A stretch of DNA of 11,698 nucleotides from JBGPIK01 sp041484845 (lineage in GTDB: Bacteria; Desulfobacterota; Binatia; UBA9968): positions 1 to 11,698 of the forward strand of contig JBGPIK010000200.1 in NCBI GenBank assembly GCA_041484845.1, in the 5' to 3' direction. Positions 1 through 5,964 of the stretch are shown here, piece by piece; the stretch's first letter is position 1, and every line of letters begins with the position of its first letter. The notes beneath the pieces were generated by a model. That model worked only from the letters and a program-made list of their open reading frames with translations. It ran no database searches and was not told the origin of the DNA. Both the position numbers and the translations under genes were made by a program.

Positions 1-72
1 AGAGTACGCTTGATTTCTGCAGCGAATCACTGATAGGGACGGAACTATTAATGCAGGAGAAGGAGTTTAGCT

Positions 73-1287
73 ATGGATTTCAGTTTACAACCGGACACTC
101 AAGAAATAAGCAAGTTCCGGGCAGAGGTCCGCGCATGGCTTGAAGAAAACATGCGCGGCAGCGAACATTTGAGGTGGTCCGCACGATGGTCGACGCGGGA
201 GAACGATGAGGAGTATCAATTCCGTCGCCGGCTCGCTGGAAAACTTGGCCAAAAAGGCTGGCTGTTTCCTACGTTCCCGGTTCAGTATGGAGGGGCGGGT
301 CTTAGCGTCGATCACCAGTTTGTTCTTGAAACTGAAATTGATCGCTATGGGCTTCCGCTGGGCGCAGTTTTTTATACGCTCGCCCGGCTTGTCGCTCCTG
401 CGGTACTCAAGTTTGGCACCGAAGCCCAGAAGCAAGAGTTGCTTCCCCCTATGATGCGCGGCGAGCCTGCCGTCTGGCAGGTTCTGACCGAACCGCAGGG
501 TGGCAGTGACGTGGCGACATGCCAGACCAAGGCGATCCGTGATGGCGACTATTATATCGTCAATGGCCAGAAGACCATGGTCGGTCACCATCTTCCGCCA
601 GATTTTCTTTGGACCCTGGTATGCACCAACCCCAGCGGAAAACGGCACGAAAATTTGGGGTGGCTCTACATTCCCGCCAATCTTCCCGGTGTTACCATTC
701 AGCATTTGCATTTGATGATGGGGATTAAGAACTCCGTCTTCTTCGACAATGTGCGAGTGCCGGTAAAATATTTGGTGGGCGGCGAGAATAATGGTTGGAA
801 AGTGGCGAATAGTTATCTTGAGCTCGAACATGGCGGCGGCGGTAGCGTGACAGAAAATCCTCTTTTCAAGCGCCTCATTACTCACTGCCAGAAATCAGAA
901 TTCGATGGGGAGAGCCTCATAGAAGATCAGGATGTCAGAGATGTGATCGCCGATATGCTGATCGATCTCGATGTCCAGAGGCTCATGGGTTTGCGCAATT
1001 TCTGGCATCGCTACGTCCGCGATCCACACCCCTACGGCGGACCGCAATTTCTCTACTACCAACGGATGGTGCGGTTGCGGAACTCGGAACGCGTGCAGCA
1101 GATCCTGGGTTATGACGCGCTGGCACCGGATTCGTCGGTGCACGAGGAAGCCGACTTTGAATACACAGTGCGCGCCGGGCCTGGTTGGATGCACGGTGGC
1201 GGCACGCTGGACACGGACCGCCTGATTATTGCCCGGCGGCTCGGTTTAGGACGCCCTTCGCAAGAGACTGCGCCAACGACCGTTTAG
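73..1287 (+). CDS. acyl-CoA dehydrogenase family protein (first of a pair)
   Basis: A 404-residue flavoprotein of the acyl-CoA dehydrogenase superfamily, which introduces a 2,3 double bond into an acyl-CoA and passes electrons to an electron-transfer flavoprotein. The N-terminal helical domain covers roughly residues 1-125. The middle beta domain carries the flavin-contact motif TEPQGGSD (139-146) and VNGQKTMV (163-170). The C-terminal helical domain ends in TDRLIIARRLGLG. Length is normal for the family. AGGAG at 61-65 lies 7 bases before the ATG and supports this start. In the C-terminal motif that reads YEGT in medium-chain enzymes, with the catalytic Glu, this protein reads GGGT (375-378), so the usual base seems absent; Glu250 or Glu252 in LELEHGG could substitute. 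It lies 21 bases upstream of a second member, suggesting a heteromeric enzyme. The family is certain; the substrate cannot be told from sequence. Confidence 0.93.
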   Translation: MDFSLQPDTQEISKFRAEVRAWLEENMRGSEHLRWSARWSTRENDEEYQFRRRLAGKLGQKGWLFPTFPVQYGGAGLSVDHQFVLETEIDRYGLPLGAVFYTLARLVAPAVLKFGTEAQKQELLPPMMRGEPAVWQVLTEPQGGSDVATCQTKAIRDGDYYIVNGQKTMVGHHLPPDFLWTLVCTNPSGKRHENLGWLYIPANLPGVTIQHLHLMMGIKNSVFFDNVRVPVKYLVGGENNGWKVANSYLELEHGGGGSVTENPLFKRLITHCQKSEFDGESLIEDQDVRDVIADMLIDLDVQRLMGLRNFWHRYVRDPHPYGGPQFLYYQRMVRLRNSERVQQILGYDALAPDSSVHEEADFEYTVRAGPGWMHGGGTLDTDRLIIARRLGLGRPSQETAPTTV

Positions 1288-1308
1288 CGATGAGAGGATG
1301 ATGGGAAG

Positions 1309-2454
1309 ATGGACCTCAAATTAAACGAAGATCAGAGCATGTTAAAAAAAGTGGCGGCAGATTTCTTGAAAGCCGAAGCGCCGTCCTATGTCATTACGGA
1401 CTGGTTCCAAAAAAAGATCGCCTACATCCCGGAGCTATATAAAAAAGCGGCCGACATAGGCTGGCTGGGCATGGTGATTCCGGAAGAATTTGGCGGCGGC
1501 GGGACGTCCTACACAGATTGCGCGGTCGTATTTGAAGAAATCGGCCGGGGACCACTCCACGGACCGTACTTTACCTCGGGAGTGTTGTCGCCGCTATTGA
1601 TTTTGGAAGGCGGCACGGCCGCGCAAAAGAAAACTCTTATCCCCAGGATCTGCGACGGCAGCTCAATTGTTATTCCAGCCATTTCAGATGATCCAATTCA
1701 GTGGGGACCACGGGCCGTACAAACACGCCTTGTCAAAGCGAGCGGCGGATTCGCGCTTAACGGTAAAAAGCGCTTCGTGTTTGACGCGGAAGCCGCAACG
1801 AGCTTCATCTGTGCCGCTCGTACGGAGACCGACGAGGTCGCGCTCGTGCTGGTGGAGCGTAATGCGCCCGGCGTTTCCGTGAAGCCCCAAACGGGTTTCA
1901 TGATTGGCGCGGCGGAAGTGAATTTCGATAACGTTGCGATAGCTGCTGCAAACATAATTGGCGACATCCATGCCGGCTGGGCGGTGGTCGATCGCGCGTC
2001 TATGAGGGCAATACCGATTCTATGCGCTTATAAGGTAGGAGCTTGCCAGGAGATCTTTGAAATGACCAACGAGTACACCCGCACGCGCGTGGTGTTTGGA
2101 CAACCCATCGGCCGGTTCCAGCGGGTGCAAGACCACTGTGTGGATATCTCGATTCACTTGGACGGCGCGCGCTGGATTACTTACGAGACTTTATGGAAGC
2201 TAGATTCCGGAATCGACGCGGATGCGAATGTGCACCAAGCCAAGGCGGTTGCCAGTGAGGCGTATTATCAATCATGCAATTTTTCGCACATGGTCTTTGC
2301 AGGGCCCGGGACGGATTACAAGCACCCGTTGATGGCTCACAGTGTATTGGCGCATACCTTGTACCAATATCTAGGCACACCCTTGTATCACAAACGCGCG
2401 ATGGTGGACGCACTCTATCCTCGTAGGGCGAGCAAGTCGGCCGCAGGGTCGTGA
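1309..2454 (+). CDS. acyl-CoA dehydrogenase family protein (second of a pair)
   Basis: A 381-residue acyl-CoA dehydrogenase homologue, clearly diverged from the gene before it. The N-terminal domain contains PEEFGGGGTSYTD (58-70) and FEEIGRGPL. The middle domain has LNGKKRFVFDA (150-160). The C-terminal domain carries the conserved R-x2-FGQPIGRFQ motif (260-271), involved in cofactor contact and subunit assembly. The position of the medium-chain-type catalytic Glu appears as Leu355 in YLGT. The usual TEP..GSD flavin motif of the middle domain is degraded to ISDDPIQWGP (125-134). It follows its partner by only 21 bases, so the two are very likely co-transcribed and may form an alpha2beta2 enzyme, as paired dehydrogenases of steroid side-chain and dicarboxyl-CoA catabolism do. 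The family is firm; partnership is inferred from adjacency. Confidence 0.92.
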   Translation: MDLKLNEDQSMLKKVAADFLKAEAPSYVITDWFQKKIAYIPELYKKAADIGWLGMVIPEEFGGGGTSYTDCAVVFEEIGRGPLHGPYFTSGVLSPLLILEGGTAAQKKTLIPRICDGSSIVIPAISDDPIQWGPRAVQTRLVKASGGFALNGKKRFVFDAEAATSFICAARTETDEVALVLVERNAPGVSVKPQTGFMIGAAEVNFDNVAIAAANIIGDIHAGWAVVDRASMRAIPILCAYKVGACQEIFEMTNEYTRTRVVFGQPIGRFQRVQDHCVDISIHLDGARWITYETLWKLDSGIDADANVHQAKAVASEAYYQSCNFSHMVFAGPGTDYKHPLMAHSVLAHTLYQYLGTPLYHKRAMVDALYPRRASKSAAGS

Positions 2455-2488
2455 GTATTTAAAGCCTTGAGGGCAGCATCGGCTCGCA

Positions 2489-2902
2489 ATGGGAAAGGGG
2501 ACAAAAGTGAGAGCCTTATTATTGGTCATTGTGTTCGTTGGGAGCACGGCGGCGACGGCTTGGGGCCAAGCGTCTCGTCCCTCCACTCTGGCCGACTTGG
2601 CTAAGTATACCGGCGCTGATCGTGAGCGTATTCTGTATGAAGGCGCAAAGAAGGAAGGGAAACTCATCTGGTACACGTCTCTCGTTCCGTCTAAGGAAAT
2701 GGCCAAGGTCTTCGAATCGAAATATCCCGGCGTTACGGTTGAAATCTGCCGCGCGAGCGGCATGGAACTACTGAATAAGGCTTCATCCGAGGCTAAGGCC
2801 AAGCGTTATAACGCGGACACAATCGAAAGCACGCTGGGAATCTTGATGAATTTGCGCGACGAACAATTTTTCATCCCTTATTCCCATCGCAGCAAGCTGT
2901 GA
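2489..2902 (+). CDS. truncated ABC-type solute-binding protein (probable pseudogene)
   Basis: The N-terminal third of a periplasmic extracellular solute-binding protein of the iron(III)/spermidine-type ABC uptake families. A hydrophobic signal peptide (LLLVIVFVGSTAATAWG) is followed by the typical mature start ILYEGAKKEGKLIWYTSLVP and the substrate-lobe segment FESKYPGVTVE. Full-length relatives are about 320-350 residues; this one stops at 137, after LMNLRDEQFFIPY, where a full protein would continue. I see no in-frame continuation downstream, so the rest is missing rather than frameshifted. Translation more likely begins at GTG 2507, which has AAAGGGG about 5 bases upstream, than at ATG 2489, which has no ribosome site. 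It follows the dehydrogenase pair by 34 bases. The orphan copy of a 51-bp repeat begins 27 bases after the stop, marking this as a rearrangement junction. A binding protein this short could not form two lobes. Confidence 0.75.
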   Translation: MGKGTKVRALLLVIVFVGSTAATAWGQASRPSTLADLAKYTGADRERILYEGAKKEGKLIWYTSLVPSKEMAKVFESKYPGVTVEICRASGMELLNKASSEAKAKRYNADTIESTLGILMNLRDEQFFIPYSHRSKL

Positions 2903-2929
2903 GGAATTAACCCACAACGATTAAACCTC

Positions 2930-2980
2930 GGTCAGAGGCCCAGCTCAGAATTGATAACCACGCGCCACCGAGTAGTGCCA
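2930..2980. repeat. 51-bp direct repeat, orphan copy (tail of a lost ccbP-like gene)
   Basis: Matches 5437-5487 at 47 of 51 positions in the same orientation. Read on the minus strand it encodes WHYSVARGYQF followed by TGA, against WHYWVARGYEF plus TGA at the end of the intact calcium-binding family gene. The similarity continues past the stop codon into non-coding sequence but ends upstream of the first Trp codon. It is therefore a remnant of a second gene copy, or a scar of duplication, and not a gene. Confidence 0.85.
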
Positions 2981-3018
2981 TTTAGCACAAATTCACACCG
3001 ATTTTTTGGACATCCGGA

Positions 3019-3063
3019 TTGCGCTGCGGGAATGTAGCTCTTTCCCGCAGCGCAACTATTTTT
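3019..3063 (+). terminator. intrinsic terminator closing the acyl-CoA dehydrogenase unit
   Basis: A perfect 14-bp stem pairs 3019-3032 with 3042-3055 around a 9-base loop, and TTTTT follows at 3059-3063 on the plus strand. The stem is GC-rich at its centre (GCGCTGCGGGAA). On the minus strand the sequence after the hairpin has no T-run, so it should act chiefly on plus-strand transcripts arriving from the truncated binding-protein gene. The stem may also shield the 3' end of the convergent 99-residue gene, which stops at 3069. Confidence 0.75.
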
Positions 3064-3068
3064 GACCT

Positions 3069-3368
3069 CTACCGTTCCTGCTTGACGGGCTCGGTCAGCT
3101 TTTCGGCGGCTCGGTTCATATGGGCTAATGCCTTCTTACCGAGAAAGCCGAAGAACAGGCCGAAACCGATCAATGGAAGAAAAATCACATACGCGGCTCC
3201 CATAATCGGGCCGAGCAAGATAACGAGAGGTAGGGGAATGCGATGGTAGTTCAGCTCCTCGCCTCCGGGAAGCATCGTGCCTTTTTTCTCGATCGTCGTG
3301 ATTTCCCATTTGGTCGGGTTCCAGTAGAATCCGGGGTTCACTGTTTGGTTTCCATGATAGCGTGCCAT
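3069..3368 (-). CDS. small conserved-looking inner-membrane protein
   Basis: A 99-residue protein I cannot assign to a named family. Residues 1-43 are polar and rich in aromatic residues and glycine (NPGFYWNPTKWEI, LPGGEELNYHRI). Residues 44-77 form a long hydrophobic stretch (PLPLVILLGPIMGAAYVIF, then LPLIGFGLFFGFLG), either one long helix or a two-pass hairpin broken at Pro65. A basic tail follows (GKKALAHMNRAAEK). AAGGAGG lies about 8 bases before the ATG, one of the best ribosome sites in the window, so it is very likely translated. It is the last gene of the minus-strand block, 247 bases beyond the PIN-like gene, with its own promoter-like region containing an 11-bp inverted repeat. No enzymatic motif is visible. 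Confidence 0.72.
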   Translation of the reverse strand: MARYHGNQTVNPGFYWNPTKWEITTIEKKGTMLPGGEELNYHRIPLPLVILLGPIMGAAYVIFLPLIGFGLFFGFLGKKALAHMNRAAEKLTEPVKQER

Positions 3369-3397
3369 TGTCGTTTCCTCCTTGAAGGGAATTTCGT

Positions 3398-3436
3398 TTT
3401 CTTTCGCCTGAAATATAAGTCGCTGGGCGAAAGAAA
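3398..3436 (-). promoter_or_regulatory. inverted repeat over the likely promoter of the 99-residue membrane protein
   Basis: TTTCTTTCGCC (3398-3408) and GGCGAAAGAAA (3426-3436) are perfect 11-bp inverted arms separated by 17 bases. On the minus strand the spacer contains TATATT, a fair -10 element, so the arms straddle the probable start of transcription 30-70 bases upstream of the ATG. This fits a dimeric repressor or activator site. It could instead form an RNA hairpin in the leader. The -35 region is poor. Confidence 0.5.
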
Positions 3437-3503
3437 GATATTCGGAAGATAGCTCGGAAAGAAGGGGGAAAGTGCTTAGTTGCTAGGGAAAAAGTACTAA
3501 GTC

Positions 3504-3520
3504 GGCTGAGAGAGACAGCC
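3504..3520 (-). terminator. weak hairpin downstream of the DUF4411 PIN-like gene
   Basis: GGCTG (3504-3508) pairs with CAGCC (3516-3520) around AGAGAGA. On the minus strand a TTTTT run comes about 10 bases after the stem, which is too far for a classical terminator. The site lies about 100 bases past the stop of the PIN-like gene, so it may end the immA/PIN transcript, but the evidence is slight. The rest of the 3369-3615 gap is purine-rich with no gene. Confidence 0.25.
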
Positions 3521-3615
3521 TCCTTATGCCCGGAAGAGCAATTTTATTGAGCAGTTAGTGAAAATCCTGAGTTAAACGCGCCATTCATGCCAACATCGAA
3601 GCTTTCCTGATCGGA

Positions 3616-4134
3616 TCACGTTTGGTGTTGCCAATGAAATCGGGTTTCCAAATCCCGTAACATCGCAAACGTATCGACGTAAGGAACATTAAATGCCTCA
3701 CAGACGTTTGGCATCGGCACCTTCCTGCGAGCGTCAGGTGAAAGCACCTCTTGTGTGACCAAAACGAGATTTTTGGCCTTAGCATAGGCGATTAACCAAC
3801 CATCAGTATTGGCGGCGAATTCTGCTTTTGCTTCTGGGAAAAATTGCGCCTGTCCTTGTACCCAAGCTAAAATTTGCCCAAATTCGCTCGTCACCGATGG
3901 GTCATCTGAGGACGCAAAGCAGGTCCCGGGCATGACTGAAGCGACCCACTGCAGTAGATCATCCCCACCACGCTCTAACTCTTGCTTCACGCGGTCGATA
4001 CTCTGAATCCGGTCACCCTGATGATGTGAAACTAGACAGTCCCAGAAGCCCGGACACAAATCGAACGCATAGTAACGCCGCTTCGCTTCTATGAAGACGT
4101 TTGCATCCAACAGATACTTTTTGTCACTGGGCAT
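3616..4134 (-). CDS. DUF4411 family PIN-like protein
   Basis: A 172-residue protein of the DUF4411 family, PIN-like nucleases usually found beside an XRE/ImmA gene. The signature YLLDANVFIEAKRRYYAFD spans 7-25, with the first acidic metal ligand at Asp10. Further PIN-type acids are Glu52, Asp111 in NTDGWLIAYA, and Glu129 in LVTQEV, so the four-acid active site looks intact and an RNA-cleaving toxin is plausible. The start is fixed by coupling: its ATG lies 2 bases after the upstream gene's TAA, in the string ATGTAAGCATG. It is thus translated from the same message as the regulator-protease. That the pair acts as toxin and antitoxin is an inference from this recurring arrangement. Confidence 0.85.
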   Translation of the reverse strand: MPSDKKYLLDANVFIEAKRRYYAFDLCPGFWDCLVSHHQGDRIQSIDRVKQELERGGDDLLQWVASVMPGTCFASSDDPSVTSEFGQILAWVQGQAQFFPEAKAEFAANTDGWLIAYAKAKNLVLVTQEVLSPDARRKVPMPNVCEAFNVPYVDTFAMLRDLETRFHWQHQT

Positions 4135-4136
4135 GC

Positions 4137-5279
4137 TTACATGCGGAACCCAAGGGACTCGGCATACCGGTCGAAGGTCTTGCCATGCAGTCCGGTGAGT
4201 CGATAGGCGTCCCGATAAAGCAGGCGCCCCTCCTTTACTGCGCGGATCACTGCGTTTGCAAATCGTTCCCCGACGCGCGTTCCTTGCGTGGCGTAAAAAT
4301 CACCTCCACTGCTCTTTCGTTTCTGGCGCCGTTCGTCTTCCTGATACTTGCGGTAAAATTCAAAAAACTCCTGCCGGTTCAGCAGACGAAGATCGAGCGC
4401 CCGTCGAGCCGCAACCAATGGGCTCACTTTGAAATGCCTCGCGAGAAATTGGAACGGCTCATCCGCTTTTTGCGCTTCCGCCCACGAAGCTCGCAGCTCC
4501 GACGCTGGGACTAGGAACTCCGCCGCCGCACGGTTGCAGAAAAGTTCCACCTCGTCATTAGCCGGTTGCATTTCCTCGAAATTAAAAATCCCCCCACGGC
4601 CAATCCACAGGTGCGCCAACTCATGAGCTACGGTAAACATCTGCGCAGCCCTAGCATCCGTCCCGTTGATAAAAATCAGGGGCGCATACTCATCAGCCAG
4701 AACGAAGCCTCGAAACTCGTTCACGTCTAGCTTGCGACGCGTGTTATTTCCGACTATGCCGTTGATCACCACCAAAATCCCGGCTTCTTCCGCCTCCTCC
4801 CGTAGCACCCGCAGCGCTTCCGTCCAAGTGCTTTCACGTCGCGCCCAATCGTTCGGCAGCGACAGAACCGCGCGGATTTTCGACGCGACTTGGTCGGGAT
4901 CGTCCTGCAACGTCACACTACCGACAAACTCCAATCGCTCCTGTCCCTGTTCGATCAAGAAATCCCGCATCCAACCCTGGCGCTGCTGCATCATCTGGAC
5001 GGTCTCCAGGAGATTCGGACTCGCACGCCTCACCTGCGCACCCGGTAAGGTACGAAAATCTGGGATGGGTAATTTCTCCTCTGGCGGCTCGGGGAGAAAG
5101 AAATAGCCAAGAGGGGTCGAAGTCGTCTTAGCCAAAGCTTCGAGCTGGCGTAAGGTCAGAGCCTCGCCACGTTCCCAATCTCGAAACTTGGGGAAGCGTT
5201 TAACCAACGCATTGATAGTTAGACCGGATCGCTCTCGCGCCCAACTAATCAAATCCGATTTTACGGCGACTTTGCTCAT
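4137..5279 (-). CDS. XRE-family regulator fused to ImmA/IrrE metallopeptidase
   Basis: A 380-residue two-domain protein. Residues 8-60 are a helix-turn-helix of the XRE type (LISWARERSGLTINALVKRF, then LTLRQLEALAKTTSTPLGYF). The centre (70-180) is the linker usual for this family, with PIPDFRT. The peptidase domain has the zinc motif HELAH (219-223), with a probable third ligand in EVELFCNRAAAEFLVP (around Glu245). Proteins of this kind bind their own operator and cleave a regulator under stress, as ImmA does to phage ImmR and IrrE to DdrO. Here the partner is the DUF4411 PIN-like gene, 2 bases downstream. The C-terminal 100 residues are basic and helical (KYQEDERRQKRKSSGG) and may contact the partner. 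No ribosome site precedes the ATG, so it is probably translated from a leaderless or near-leaderless message. Confidence 0.9.
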   Translation of the reverse strand: MSKVAVKSDLISWARERSGLTINALVKRFPKFRDWERGEALTLRQLEALAKTTSTPLGYFFLPEPPEEKLPIPDFRTLPGAQVRRASPNLLETVQMMQQRQGWMRDFLIEQGQERLEFVGSVTLQDDPDQVASKIRAVLSLPNDWARRESTWTEALRVLREEAEEAGILVVINGIVGNNTRRKLDVNEFRGFVLADEYAPLIFINGTDARAAQMFTVAHELAHLWIGRGGIFNFEEMQPANDEVELFCNRAAAEFLVPASELRASWAEAQKADEPFQFLARHFKVSPLVAARRALDLRLLNRQEFFEFYRKYQEDERRQKRKSSGGDFYATQGTRVGERFANAVIRAVKEGRLLYRDAYRLTGLHGKTFDRYAESLGFRM

Positions 5280-5290
5280 ACGAGGCTTTT

Positions 5291-5320
5291 ATTATCCGAT
5301 AGGATCGCTTAAGAACACAA
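5291..5320 (-). promoter_or_regulatory. promoter and possible operator of the immA/PIN pair
   Basis: On the minus strand TTGTGT (5315-5320) and GATAAT (5291-5296) are spaced by 18 bases. The -10 ends only 11 bases before the ATG, leaving a leader of a few bases and no room for a ribosome site. The spacer holds CGATAGGATCG (5297-5307), an interrupted palindrome next to the -10, suitably placed for autorepression by the XRE domain. The -35 is weak. Confidence 0.45.
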
Positions 5321-5436
5321 CATATCAAAAAGTCGGGACTTCGTCCGCACCTCGATATTTTCCACCACGGGAGCGGTGATCAGAGCGGTGCGATATTCGT
5401 ATTCTCCAAATAAACGAAGCAACCTCGGGACACGCG

Positions 5437-5487
5437 GGTCAGAGGCCCGACTCAGAATTCATAACCACGCGCCACCCAGTAGTGCCA
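5437..5487. repeat. 51-bp direct repeat, parental copy at the 3' end of the ccbP-like gene
   Basis: This covers the last codons and stop of the calcium-binding family gene plus 15 downstream bases. It matches 2930-2980 at 47 of 51 positions. The two copies are direct repeats whose starts are 2507 bp apart, so recombination between them would remove the membrane-protein, PIN-like and ImmA genes together. Confidence 0.85.
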
Positions 5488-5820
5488 ATCACCGACGGCT
5501 TCCCTGGTTGCAGGGTCCGCTGCCAGAGGTTCCAACTGCGATAGCGGCACCGCCAGCCTGCGGCCGCCCCAACGCACTCGAACAAACATTTCGGATTCAC
5601 ACTCCTCTTCGGGAGCCATCCCTAAGACATCCACCTCTTCCCCGACGCGCAACGGAGAGATTTCACGCTTGGATTTGCAGCGGGCGTTGAAAGAAACTTT
5701 CAGCCTCTCTTCACGATAGTAATACCAACCCATCGACCGCTCCTCGGCGCTGTACGCGTCAACGACGACTTCCATTTCAATCCGTCGCTCACGGATTTTG
5801 TTTTCCTTCACGCGGGGCAT
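5452..5820 (-). CDS. CcbP-like calcium-binding family protein (PF11535 type)
   Basis: A 122-residue acidic protein that I recognise as resembling the small calcium-binding family typified by cyanobacterial CcbP. Conserved blocks are RIEMEVVVDAYSAEERSMGW (13-32), YYYREERLKVSFNARC, the central SPLRVGEEVDVLGMAPEEEC (55-74), WGGRRLAVPLSQL and the ending DWHYWVARGYEF. CcbP buffers free calcium in the cytoplasm; the acidic cluster EEECESE (71-77) could contribute binding here. Length matches the family. Met16 is an alternative start, but homologues as I recall them also have residues before RIEME. It is a single gene, 172 bases downstream of the immA start, with its own upstream region containing a hairpin and four TGTCGCRA repeats. 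Its 3' end is duplicated at 2930-2980. The family is recalled rather than searched. Confidence 0.72.
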   Translation of the reverse strand: MPRVKENKIRERRIEMEVVVDAYSAEERSMGWYYYREERLKVSFNARCKSKREISPLRVGEEVDVLGMAPEEECESEMFVRVRWGGRRLAVPLSQLEPLAADPATREAVGDWHYWVARGYEF

Positions 5821-5831
5821 CGTCGCGGCTT

Positions 5832-5850
5832 AATGGGACTTATTCCCATT
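5832..5850 (-). promoter_or_regulatory. near-perfect palindrome just upstream of the ccbP-like start
   Basis: AATGGGACTTATTCCCATT pairs 7 bases on each side of a 5-base centre and ends 11 bases before the start codon. In the message the stem would lie over the usual ribosome-binding region, which otherwise shows only GAGGAAA further upstream. It could be a repressor site or a translational hairpin. TTGACT at 5876-5881 (minus strand) may be the -35 of this gene, without a clear -10. Confidence 0.4.
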
Positions 5851-5918
5851 TTCCTCTCGATTTTCACGGCAACGTCTAGTCAAACCTTGTCATTATCCCG
5901 TAACGCCATATCCCACGA

Positions 5919-5960
5919 TGTCGCAAGGTTGTCGCGATTGGTGTCGCGATAATGTCGCAA
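5919..5960. repeat. four-copy TGTCGCRA array upstream of the ccbP-like gene
   Basis: TGTCGCAA (5919), TGTCGCGA (5930), TGTCGCGA (5942) and TGTCGCAA (5953) recur at steps of 11, 12 and 11 bases, near one helical turn. All four point the same way and are separated by unrelated bases. They fill the space between the fic stop (5965) and a position about 100 bases upstream of the calcium-binding gene. Such phased short repeats are typical of a cooperatively bound regulator, or of iterons; no replication gene is present. Confidence 0.6.
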
Positions 5961-5964
5961 TACG

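Noticed and set aside
85..885. A 266-codon open frame on the minus strand opposite the first acyl-CoA dehydrogenase.
   Set aside because: It lies wholly antisense to a clear enzyme gene, has no recognisable domain or ribosome site, and is explained by codon bias of the real gene.
3474..3501. CTTAGT/ACTAAG inverted arms as an operator or attachment site.
   Set aside because: Only 6 bp arms with an asymmetric spacer in a purine-rich stretch; this is expected by chance.
2930..5487. An insertion sequence bounded by the 51-bp repeats.
   Set aside because: The repeats are direct, one is part of a coding region, and no transposase or integrase lies between them.
5919..5960. A CRISPR array or plasmid iterons from the TGTCGCRA repeats.
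   Set aside because: Units are 8 bases with 3-4 base gaps, far too short for CRISPR, and no replication initiator or cas gene is present.
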